NCBI GenBank assembly: GCA_910579775.1
Contig: CAJTUE010000010.1
Coordinates: forward strand, 9,562 to 73,561
Length of the DNA: 64,000 nucleotides
Reading direction: 5' to 3'
Source: an uncultured Oscillospiraceae bacterium
Lineage (GTDB): Bacteria; Bacillota; Clostridia; Oscillospirales; Oscillospiraceae
Shown here piece after piece: positions 49,064 to 57,057 of the stretch. The notes beneath the pieces were generated by a model that was given only the letters and a program-made list of their open reading frames with translations, was not told the DNA's origin and did not search any database. How positions within the stretch are numbered: position 1 is the stretch's first letter; each line of letters opens with the position of its first letter. The position numbers and the translations under genes are program-made.

Positions 49064-49804
49064 ATGGTACGGCTCATCGACGTGACCAAGATCTATGAAA
49101 ACGGCAGCGAGGCCCTGCGCAATGTCTCTTTCCGCATTGACGACGGGGAATTTGTATTTCTGGTGGGGCCCTCTGGCTCTGGGAAATCCACTGTGACCCG
49201 CCTGCTCACCGCAGAGATCGCTCCCACCGACGGCCGGGTGATCGTCAACGGCCACAACCTTAACAACATCAAGCCCTCCAAGGTGCCCTACCTGCGGCGT
49301 ACCCTGGGGGTGGTGTTTCAGGATTTTCGCCTGATCAAGAAAAAGACGGCCTGGGAGAACCTGGCCTTTGCCATGCGGGTGGTGGGGTCCTCTCCCCGCT
49401 CCATCCGCAAGCGCATTCCCTATGTGCTGGAGCTGGTGGGACTGGAGGACAAGGCACGGGAGTTTCCCACCCAGATGTCCGGCGGAGAGCAGCAGCGCCT
49501 GGCCATCGCTCGGGCGTTGGTGAACAATCCACAAATGATCATTGCCGACGAGCCGACAGGGAACCTAGACCCTGCCCGGAGCGTCGAAATTATGGAGCTT
49601 CTCTCTCTGATCAACGAGCTGGGCACCACCATGCTGGTGGTCACCCACGAGAAGGAGCTGGTAGACCGGCTGGGCAAGCGGGTCATCTCCATTGAGGGCG
49701 GACACATTTTAAGCGACGAACAAGGCGGATATTATCATTATGAGCAACATAGACAACCAGATGGACAAGGAACAGGGCCAGACGACGCCGCAGACAAGGC
49801 GTGA
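49064..49804 (+). CDS. ftsE: Cell division ATP-binding protein FtsE
   Basis: ATPase of the FtsEX complex, which transmits cytoplasmic signals to activate a peptidoglycan hydrolase outside. Walker A FLVGPSGSGKSTVTRLLTAE, Q-loop VVFQDFRLIKKKTAWENLA, signature MSGGEQQRLAIARALV and Walker B MIIADEPTGNLDPARS are all present. 246 residues, about 20 longer than usual, with a polar tail that overlaps ftsX by 65 bases. GTG/ATG context: ATG 49064 after gggaggcgccc. Confidence 0.95.
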   Translation: MVRLIDVTKIYENGSEALRNVSFRIDDGEFVFLVGPSGSGKSTVTRLLTAEIAPTDGRVIVNGHNLNNIKPSKVPYLRRTLGVVFQDFRLIKKKTAWENLAFAMRVVGSSPRSIRKRIPYVLELVGLEDKAREFPTQMSGGEQQRLAIARALVNNPQMIIADEPTGNLDPARSVEIMELLSLINELGTTMLVVTHEKELVDRLGKRVISIEGGHILSDEQGGYYHYEQHRQPDGQGTGPDDAADKA

Positions 49805-50741
49805 GATCGACCGCCGGAGGATGGCGGGCCCCAGCCGGGTGGCCAAGAAGAGCCGGGGCTGGAATTTAGGCTATTTTCTGCGGGAGGGCTTTGTGGGCAT
49901 CTTCCGCCATGGTCTTATGTCCTTCGCGGCGGTGGGAATGATCGTGGCGTGCCTGTTGATCATGGGCACGTTTTCTTTGGTCGCGGTGAACCTGGACCAA
50001 AACCTCCAGGCCCTTCAGGCCCAGAACGAGTTTTCCGCCTATGTGGACGACAGCTATACCCTGGAGCAGGCCCAGGCCCTCCAGAGCGGCATTGCAGCGC
50101 TGGACAATGTTCGTGAGGTGGAGTTCGTAGACCGGGAGACGGTGCTGGCGGACTTTCAGGCCAAGCGGCAGGGGGAGAGCGAGCTGTTTGACCTGCTCCC
50201 AAGCGATACCTTCCAGCACCGCTATCAGATCCACGTCAACGACATCTCCCGTCTCCAGGAGACGGTGAACGCTGTGGGCCAGGTGGCCGGCATCGCGGAG
50301 ACCTCCGCCCGCATCGAGATCGCTGAGGGCATGGTGACCATGCGCAACGTGGCCGCCGGCGTGGCGGTGATCCTCATGGCCGTTTTGGTGGTGGTGAGCC
50401 TCTTTATCATCGCCAGCACCCTGCGCCTGGCCACCTTCTACCGCCGGGACGAGATCGCCATCATGAAAATGTGCGGCGCCACCAACGGCTTTATCCGCTG
50501 GCCCTTCATTGTGGAGGGGGCGTTGCTGGGCCTCTTTGCGGCCCTGGTGGCCTTCGGCCTGCAGTGGTGGCTCTACAGCCTCATCTCCAACGCCATGGCC
50601 TCCGGCGGTCAGCTGGGCTTTTTGGTGGTCATGGCCTTCCAGAGCCTTTGGAAATACGTCCTGGCGGTGTTTGCCGTGGCGGGACTGGTCATCGGTATTT
50701 TAGGCTCCCTGCTGGCCATTCGTAAATTCCTGCATGTGTAA
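49740..50741 (+). CDS. ftsX: Cell division protein FtsX
   Basis: Membrane partner of FtsE, 333 residues. A cytoplasmic N-terminus is followed by TM1 (about 60-80, SFAAVGMIVACLLIMG), a large outside loop (about 85-200, the part that binds the hydrolase: EFSAYVDDSYTLEQAQALQS) and three helices (about 205-235, 258-280 and 303-325), with FYRRDEIAIMKMCGATNGFI between helices 2 and 3. I keep ATG 49740, preceded by aaggcgg, although it overlaps ftsE by 65 bases; the extra 30-residue polar start could be unnecessary, with a later start likely (MAGPSRVAKK). The M23 peptidase is the expected target. Confidence 0.93.
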   Translation: MSNIDNQMDKEQGQTTPQTRREIDRRRMAGPSRVAKKSRGWNLGYFLREGFVGIFRHGLMSFAAVGMIVACLLIMGTFSLVAVNLDQNLQALQAQNEFSAYVDDSYTLEQAQALQSGIAALDNVREVEFVDRETVLADFQAKRQGESELFDLLPSDTFQHRYQIHVNDISRLQETVNAVGQVAGIAETSARIEIAEGMVTMRNVAAGVAVILMAVLVVVSLFIIASTLRLATFYRRDEIAIMKMCGATNGFIRWPFIVEGALLGLFAALVAFGLQWWLYSLISNAMASGGQLGFLVVMAFQSLWKYVLAVFAVAGLVIGILGSLLAIRKFLHV

Positions 50742-50756
50742 AGGAGGCGGCGTTTT

Positions 50757-52046
50757 GTGAAACAGACCCCGAAGAAGAGCCGCCGCCAGCGGCTCACCGC
50801 GCTGATCGCCTGTTTGATGGCGCTGTTGCTCGTCCTGCCCATGGTCATGATGGTGTTGGGCAACGTTTTTGCCGCCCAGGGCGCGTCGGTGGGCACCATC
50901 CAAAGTCAGATCAACTCCCTGAAGAGCAAGAACAAGGACCTGGCATCCCAGAGGTCCAATTTGAAAAACGAGCTGAAGGGCATCCAGGCGGACAAAAACG
51001 CGGCGGTGAACAAGCGCAAGAACCTAGAGCAGCAGATCAACTACCTCCAGGAGGAGATCGACAACCTATCCGCCCAGCTGGAGCAGTACGCCGCCCTTAT
51101 CGTGGAGAAGGAGCAGGAGGTGGCGGACAACGAGGCCCGGGAGGCGGCCCAGTTCGCCCTCTTCCAGAAGCAGTGCCGGGCCATGGAGAAGGAGGGCACG
51201 GTGACCTACTGGTCTATCCTCTTTGCCGCCGACAGCTTTTCCGATCTGCTGGACCGGCTGAACACTATCAACGCCATTGCCGACTATAACCAGGGGGTCT
51301 GCGACCAGCTCCAGGCCGCCCGGGACGCCCTTCAGCAGGCCAAGGCGGAGCTGGAGCAGGCCGAGGCGGAGACCGAGGCCGCCCGTACTCAGCGGGAGGT
51401 GGCCCAGACCGAGCTGGAGGGGCAGAAGGCGGAGGTCCAGACCCTCATCAAGGAGATCGCCGCCAACGAGCAGGCCACCAAGGCGGAGATCGACAAGCTG
51501 GAGCAGGCCGCCAAGGAGCAGGACGCGGAGATAGCCAAGCTGAACAAGGAGCTGCAGGCGGCCATTGAGGCGGCCCGGAAAAGCTCCAGCAACAAGTATC
51601 AATTCGACCCCGGCACCGGGTTCTATTGGCCTCTGCCCAAGGAGCGGGTGAGCGTCACCTCCTTCTACGGGCCCCGTTACCACCCCATCACCGGAGAATA
51701 TCACAACCACTCGGGCACTGATATCGGCGCCTACGCGGGCACCGAGATCTACGCTGCCCACGGCGGCGTCGTCCTCACCTCCGCCTACCACTACTCCTAC
51801 GGCAACTACGTGGTCCTCAGCCGAGGCGACGATATCACCACCCTCTATGCCCACATGTCCAAGCGGGCGGTGAAGGTGGGGGATGTTGTCAGCCAGGGCC
51901 AGGTCATCGGCTATGTGGGCTCCACCGGCTCCTCCACCGCCCCCCATCTCCACTTTGAGGTGCGGGTGAAGAACGAGCGGCAGGACGCGCTGAAGTACTA
52001 TCCCAATGTCCAGTGGAAAAACAACACGGGGTTCCCTTACAAATGA
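50757..52046 (+). CDS. M23-family murein hydrolase/activator with coiled coil (EnvC/PcsB-like), 429 aa
   Basis: An N-terminal membrane or signal anchor (LIACLMALLLVLPMVMMVLG) is followed by a long coiled coil (residues about 40-270, LKSKNKDLASQRSNLKNELK and many Glu/Lys/Gln repeats). A C-terminal LytM/M23 domain carries zinc ligands in HSGTDIGAYAGTEIYA and HLHFEV, both intact, so it may be an active endopeptidase. The coiled coil is the part that docks on FtsX in EnvC and PcsB. Gene order ftsE-ftsX-M23 fits the model of FtsEX-gated septal or spore-wall hydrolysis. It starts at GTG 50757 after aaaggaggcggcg. Confidence 0.92.
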   Translation: MKQTPKKSRRQRLTALIACLMALLLVLPMVMMVLGNVFAAQGASVGTIQSQINSLKSKNKDLASQRSNLKNELKGIQADKNAAVNKRKNLEQQINYLQEEIDNLSAQLEQYAALIVEKEQEVADNEAREAAQFALFQKQCRAMEKEGTVTYWSILFAADSFSDLLDRLNTINAIADYNQGVCDQLQAARDALQQAKAELEQAEAETEAARTQREVAQTELEGQKAEVQTLIKEIAANEQATKAEIDKLEQAAKEQDAEIAKLNKELQAAIEAARKSSSNKYQFDPGTGFYWPLPKERVSVTSFYGPRYHPITGEYHNHSGTDIGAYAGTEIYAAHGGVVLTSAYHYSYGNYVVLSRGDDITTLYAHMSKRAVKVGDVVSQGQVIGYVGSTGSSTAPHLHFEVRVKNERQDALKYYPNVQWKNNTGFPYK

Positions 52047-53179
52047 GCAAGAAACGCTTTTCTGTCCGGGCGATTATTATCACAGCGATCCTCACCCTTA
52101 TGGTCACCATAGGGGTGGGGGTCCTTGTCGTTCGGAGCCTTCTCGGCCCCCGGGCGCTGACGCTCCTGGAGGGGCTGGCCCTGATCGAGGACCGGTTCGT
52201 GGCCGACTATGACCCGGACGTGGCGCTGAACGGGGCTATGACGGGGATGGTGAACGCCCTGGGGGACCGCTGGTCCCACTACCTGGACCCGGCCCAGCGC
52301 GCCGAACTAGACAAGGCGCGGCAGAACGCCTATGTGGGCATCGGCGTCACCTATCTGAGAAGCGACGATCCCTTTGGCATGGAGCTGGTAGAGGTGGCCG
52401 AGGGAGGCCCTGCCCGGGAGGCGGGGCTGGCGGCGGGAGACTATGTCACCGCCGTGGACGGTGAGACCCTGACCGGGGAAAACTTTGACGCGCTGGTGGC
52501 CTCCATCGGTGACCGGGAGGGCGGAACGGTCGAGTTGACCGTCCAAGGCGCCGACGGAAAGAGCCGCACGGTCCGGGTCGCCGTGCGCAAGGTGGACGCC
52601 ACCCCGGTGGAATACGCCCTTCTGGAGTCCGGCGTGGGCTATGTGCGGCTGGAGAACTTTTATCAAAACGCCGCCTCCTCCACCCGGAGCGCGGTGGAGG
52701 ATCTGATCGGCCAGGGGGTGGAGGGCCTGCTGTTTGACGTGCGCGCCAACCCCGGCGGGTATGTTTCCGAGCTCACCGAGCTGTTGGACTACCTGCTCCC
52801 CGAGGGGCCCATCTTTGCTGAGCACAGCAAGAACGGCCCTACCATTGTGACCCAGTCGGACGAGGACTGCGTAGACCTGCCCATGGCGGTGCTCATCGAC
52901 GAAAACAGCTACTCTGCCGCCGAGCTGTTTGCCGCCCAGCTGCGGGAGAGCGTGGGTGCCCCTCTCATCGGCGCGAGGACCAGCGGCAAGGGCTACTATC
53001 AGCAGGGCTTTGGCTTGCCCAACGGCGGACTGCTCAGCATCTCCACCGGGATGTATACCACGGGGAATGGCGTGTCCCTCATCGGGGTAGGTCTGACCCC
53101 CGACGATGTGGTGGAGGGGGCGGACGCCCAGTTGGACAAAGCGCTGGAGGTTTTGCGGGAAAGAATGAAGGAGGGGTGA
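52043..53179 (+). CDS. S41-family carboxy-terminal processing protease, 378 aa
   Basis: An N-terminal anchor (IIITAILTLMVTIGVGVLVV), a PDZ domain (about 95-170, VGIGVTYLRSDDPFGMELVE, GGPAREAGLAAGDYVTAVDG) and an S41 domain. The catalytic dyad is the Ser of LIDENSYSAAELFAAQ and the Lys of ARTSGKGYYQQG, 25 residues later as in CtpA. It probably processes wall-associated or FtsEX-regulated hydrolases outside the membrane. I start at ATG 52043, which overlaps the M23 gene's stop. Members in the same cluster could act on the M23 enzyme; that is inferred from proximity. Confidence 0.92.
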   Translation: MSKKRFSVRAIIITAILTLMVTIGVGVLVVRSLLGPRALTLLEGLALIEDRFVADYDPDVALNGAMTGMVNALGDRWSHYLDPAQRAELDKARQNAYVGIGVTYLRSDDPFGMELVEVAEGGPAREAGLAAGDYVTAVDGETLTGENFDALVASIGDREGGTVELTVQGADGKSRTVRVAVRKVDATPVEYALLESGVGYVRLENFYQNAASSTRSAVEDLIGQGVEGLLFDVRANPGGYVSELTELLDYLLPEGPIFAEHSKNGPTIVTQSDEDCVDLPMAVLIDENSYSAAELFAAQLRESVGAPLIGARTSGKGYYQQGFGLPNGGLLSISTGMYTTGNGVSLIGVGLTPDDVVEGADAQLDKALEVLRERMKEG

Positions 53180-53184
53180 GGACG

Positions 53185-53715
53185 GTGAAGAGACTGTTTC
53201 ACAAGCTGTGGCAGCGCTGGAACGGGGACTTTAACTTTGACAAGTGGTTTGAAAAGCGGCGCAAGCTCCGGGAGGCGAAAACTCCCCTGGCCAAGCTGTG
53301 GCACCGCCACTATTTGATGAAGATGAACAACAAATACGCCGCCTTTATCCCCCCTACGCTGTACATTCCCCGCAGTGTTACCTTTCCCCACGGCATCAGC
53401 GGTATTTTTATCTCCGTGGGAGCGAAGCTTGGGGAGCACTGCGTGATCTTTCAGCAGGTGACCATCGGCTCCAACACCCTGGAGGGGAGCAAGCGCCAGG
53501 GCTCTCCGGTGCTGGAGGACCGTGTGTTCGTCGGGGCGGGGGCCCGGATCATCGGCGGCGTTACCATCGGCGCGGGGAGCCGGGTGGCGGCGGGTTGCGC
53601 CCTTTCTGAGGACGTGCCCCCCGATTCCACCGTCCTGCCCGGCAGGGCGGTGATCCGTCCCGGCCAGCCGGGACGGGATAATTCCTTTCGTACGCCGCCC
53701 GCGGCCTTTTCATAA
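53185..53715 (+). CDS. CysE-like left-handed-beta-helix acetyltransferase, 176 aa
   Basis: The hexapeptide-repeat (LbH) fold is visible from VTFPHGISGIFISVGAKLGE and HCVIFQQVTIGSN through VFVGAGARIIGGVTIGAGSR. This is the pattern of serine O-acetyltransferase and its shorter relatives, but the N-terminal helical domain of CysE is replaced by only about 60 residues (WQRWNGDFNFDKWFEKRRKL). It may acetylate serine, a sugar or a wall polymer. I prefer GTG 53185 over 53176, because ggagggg would then be eight bases away. The gene is squeezed between the S41 protease and addB. Confidence 0.72.
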   Translation: MKRLFHKLWQRWNGDFNFDKWFEKRRKLREAKTPLAKLWHRHYLMKMNNKYAAFIPPTLYIPRSVTFPHGISGIFISVGAKLGEHCVIFQQVTIGSNTLEGSKRQGSPVLEDRVFVGAGARIIGGVTIGAGSRVAAGCALSEDVPPDSTVLPGRAVIRPGQPGRDNSFRTPPAAFS

Positions 53716-53727
53716 GGAGGCCGGGGC

Positions 53728-56700
53728 ATGGTGACCATACTCATCGGCCGGGCCGGGGCGGGGAAGTCTCAGGCCATCCTGGAACGCATGGCCGCCGCCC
53801 ATCGGGAACGGCGGCAGATCCTTATCGTCCCGGAGCAGTATTCCCACCGTGCGGAGCGCCGGGTGTGCGCTCTGGGTGGGAACTCTTTGTCTTTGGGCGC
53901 GGAGGTGCTCACCTTTACCCGTCTGGCTACCCGTGTCTTTGCCCAGGCGGGGGGGCTGGCCGCGCCCACCCTGGACAACGGCGGGCGGCTTCTGGTGATG
54001 TATCTGGCGGTGAAGGAGGTGGGCGAGGGGCTTTCCGTCTACCGCCGTCCCTCCCGCAAGAGCGCCTTTCTCTCCGGCCTGCTGGCCACCCTGGATGAGT
54101 GCAAGAGCTATCAGGCGGCTCCTGAGGCACTGGCCAGGGCGGGGGGCGAGCTGGGGGGCGCCACCGGAGACAAGCTCCGGGACCTGGGCCTTATTTTCAC
54201 CGCCTATGACAGACTGTGCGCCCGGTTGGGGGCGGACCCCCGGGACAAGCTGACCCGTCTGGCCGCCGCCCTGAGGGAGAGCGGCTGGGCGGACGGCATG
54301 GACGTTTACCTGGACGGCTTTACCGACTTTACCCCCCAGCAGGCCCTGGTAGTGTCCGCGCTTATGGAGCGGGCCAACAGCGTCACCGTGGCCCTCACCT
54401 GCGACCATCTGCTGGAGGATGAGGACGGCCTGGGGATCTTTTCCCCCGCCCGTAGAACAGCGGCTTATCTGAAGCGTCTGGCTAAGGAGGCGGGCTGCCC
54501 CGTCTCGGTGGACACCGTGTCACGGACCGGAGGGGATAAGGACCCCTCCCTGGTCCATCTGGAGGCCAATCTCTTCGCGGAGGAGCCCGTCCCCTGGGAG
54601 GGGCCTGCGGGGGTGACTCTGGCGTCGCCGGAGGATCCCTGCAGGGAGGTGGAGTGGGTCTGCGCCCAGATCCTGGAGCTGGCGCGCCGGGAGGGCTGGC
54701 GGTTCCGGGATATGGCTGTGACCGTCCGGAGCCTGGAGGGCTACGAGGCGCTCATCGACGACTGCTGTGCCCGCTTCGGCATTCCTGTCTTCCTGGCCCG
54801 TACCCAGGACATTTTGGAAAAGCCGGTCTTGGCCCTCATCACCTCCGCGCTGGCGGCGGTGTCGGGGGGCTATCGTTATGAGGACATGTTCCGCTATCTG
54901 AAGACCGGGCTGGCGGGGGTGGAGGACGACGCGCGGGACCGGCTGGAGAACTATGTGGTCACCTGGGACATTAAGGGGAGCAAATGGACGTCAGCCAAGC
55001 CTTGGCAGCTGCACCCGGAGGGCTACGGCCTTACGCTGGACGACAGGGCGGAGGCAGAGCTGGCGGCGCTGGACGCCCTGCGCCGGGCGGTGATCGCTCC
55101 TCTGGAACGGTTGCGGACCGCGCCCGGGGCCACCGGACGGGACCGGGCCATGGCCCTGTATGCTTTTTTGGAGGAGATCCGCCTCCCCGAGACCCTGGAG
55201 CGCCGCGTGGGGGAGCTGACGGAGCGGGGCGAGCTGAACCTGGCAGAGGAATATAAACAGCTTTGGGACATTCTGGTGGGCGCCCTGGAGACCTGTGCCC
55301 TCCTGCTCAAGGACGTGGAGATGGACATGGAGGAGTTTGCCAAGCTCTTTGGCCTTACCCTGTCCCAGTATCAGGTGGGGACCATCCCCGTGGCCCTGGA
55401 CCGGGTGACGGTGGGACCGTGTCCCCGGCTGGGCTATGAAAGCTATAAGGCGGTGTTCTTCCTGGGCTGTGACGACGCCCATCTGCCCCAGAATGCCCCG
55501 TCCCCCGGTCTTCTGACTGACGACGACCGATCCGCTCTGGAGCAGCTGGGCCTCACCCTGGCCCCCCGGATGGAGGACAAGCTCTGCCGGGAGATGACCA
55601 TTGCTTACAACGCCTGCACCCTGCCCACCCGGCGGCTGTATGTCACCTATCCCGCCGCGGTCGAGGGGGAGGAGCGGCGTGCCTCCTTTTTGTTCCACCG
55701 CCTGGCGGCGTTGTTTCCCGGCGCCGGGACCGGCGTGGGGCAGGACCCACGGTTGGCGGCGGCAGAGCCCGCCCTGGAGCTGGCGGCCGCGTCGGAGGAG
55801 GTCCGCCGCGCGCTGGGGGCGGTGCCTGAGCTGGCGCTCCGGCTGGAGCGGCTGACGGCGGCGGGAGCGCACCGCCGGGAGCCCTTATCCCCCGAGGGGG
55901 TTGCCGCTCTCTATGGCCGGTGGATCCCCATGTCCGCCTCCCGGCTGGACGAGCACCGCGCCTGCCACTTTTCTTACTTCATGAAATACGGTCTGCGGGC
56001 AAGACCGCGCAGACGGGCGGACTTTGGTTCGCGGGAGTATGGCACCTTTGTCCACGCGGTGCTGGAGGACACGCTGAAGCATTGGGACAAGAGCATGGAC
56101 CCCGCAGCCACCCGCGCCCTGGCCCGGGCCGCCATGGAGCGGTATCTGAAGGAAGAGTTGGGGGGGCTGGAGGATAAGAGTCCCCGCTTCGCCTATCTGT
56201 TCCGCCGCCTGGACCGGGCGGTGGAGCGGCTGGTGGACAACGTCACCGAGGAGCTGCGCCACTCTGAATTTAGCCCCCTGGCCTTTGAGCTGAGCTTTGG
56301 CCCGGGGAAGGATCTGCCGGCGGTGGAGCTGGAGGTAGACGGGGTGCGGCTCAGCGTCACCGGCGCGGTGGACCGGGTGGACGGCTGGGAGCACGACGGC
56401 AAGCTCTATGTACGGGTGATCGACTATAAGACGGGGAAAAAGGTGTTCAACCTGACGGATATCTACCACGGCATCGGCTTGCAGATGCTTCTGTATCTCT
56501 TTACTCTGGAGCGAAAGGGCAGAGAGCTGTTTGGCCGTGAGGTGGTGGGGGCGGGAGCGCTCTATGTCCCCGCCCGGGACCTGCCCGTGTCCGGTACCAG
56601 GGACATGGCGGAGGCGGCGCGCCGCAAGGAGGAGGACAAGATCCTGCGCCGCAAGGGCCTGGTGCTGGAGGATGAGGCGGTGCTCACCGCCATGGCGGAC

Positions 56701-57057
56701 CCCGAGGTCATGGAGCACTTCCTGCCCGCGAAGATGAAACGCGATGGGACGATAGTCGGGGAAGGGCTGGCGTCCCTGGAGCGGCTGGGCAGACTGAGCG
56801 CCCATGTGCGGCGGGTCCTGGAGGAGGTGGGCCGGGAGCTGGCCGCGGGCACGGTCACGGCGGATCCCTACTGGCGGAGCGAGGAAGAAAACGCCTGCGC
56901 CAGGTGCGAATACGCCGCTGCCTGCCAGTTTGAAGAGGGCCGGGGGGGCGACTGCCGCCGCTGGAGCCGGACCCTGAAGCCGGAGGAATTTTGGGCCGCG
57001 CTGGAGGAGGAAAACAGGAAGGGAGGTGATGAGGATGGGCTTCCCACTGACCGTTGA
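53728..57057 (+). CDS. addB: AddB, ATP-dependent nuclease/helicase subunit
   Basis: Subunit of the AddAB complex that resects double-strand breaks. It starts with GRAGAGKSQAILERMAAAHR (Walker-A-like). The nuclease domain near residue 896 reads VRVIDYKTGKKVFNLTD, a RecB-type Asp/Lys motif. An iron-sulfur cluster is supplied by the Cys at about 746 (RACHFSYFMKYG) and by ACARCEYAAACQFEEG and GDCRR near 1055-1076, as in AddB. 1109 residues. It overlaps addA. Chi recognition lies in this subunit. ATG 53728 after aaggaggccggggc. Confidence 0.95.
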   Translation: MVTILIGRAGAGKSQAILERMAAAHRERRQILIVPEQYSHRAERRVCALGGNSLSLGAEVLTFTRLATRVFAQAGGLAAPTLDNGGRLLVMYLAVKEVGEGLSVYRRPSRKSAFLSGLLATLDECKSYQAAPEALARAGGELGGATGDKLRDLGLIFTAYDRLCARLGADPRDKLTRLAAALRESGWADGMDVYLDGFTDFTPQQALVVSALMERANSVTVALTCDHLLEDEDGLGIFSPARRTAAYLKRLAKEAGCPVSVDTVSRTGGDKDPSLVHLEANLFAEEPVPWEGPAGVTLASPEDPCREVEWVCAQILELARREGWRFRDMAVTVRSLEGYEALIDDCCARFGIPVFLARTQDILEKPVLALITSALAAVSGGYRYEDMFRYLKTGLAGVEDDARDRLENYVVTWDIKGSKWTSAKPWQLHPEGYGLTLDDRAEAELAALDALRRAVIAPLERLRTAPGATGRDRAMALYAFLEEIRLPETLERRVGELTERGELNLAEEYKQLWDILVGALETCALLLKDVEMDMEEFAKLFGLTLSQYQVGTIPVALDRVTVGPCPRLGYESYKAVFFLGCDDAHLPQNAPSPGLLTDDDRSALEQLGLTLAPRMEDKLCREMTIAYNACTLPTRRLYVTYPAAVEGEERRASFLFHRLAALFPGAGTGVGQDPRLAAAEPALELAAASEEVRRALGAVPELALRLERLTAAGAHRREPLSPEGVAALYGRWIPMSASRLDEHRACHFSYFMKYGLRARPRRRADFGSREYGTFVHAVLEDTLKHWDKSMDPAATRALARAAMERYLKEELGGLEDKSPRFAYLFRRLDRAVERLVDNVTEELRHSEFSPLAFELSFGPGKDLPAVELEVDGVRLSVTGAVDRVDGWEHDGKLYVRVIDYKTGKKVFNLTDIYHGIGLQMLLYLFTLERKGRELFGREVVGAGALYVPARDLPVSGTRDMAEAARRKEEDKILRRKGLVLEDEAVLTAMADPEVMEHFLPAKMKRDGTIVGEGLASLERLGRLSAHVRRVLEEVGRELAAGTVTADPYWRSEEENACARCEYAAACQFEEGRGGDCRRWSRTLKPEEFWAALEEENRKGGDEDGLPTDR

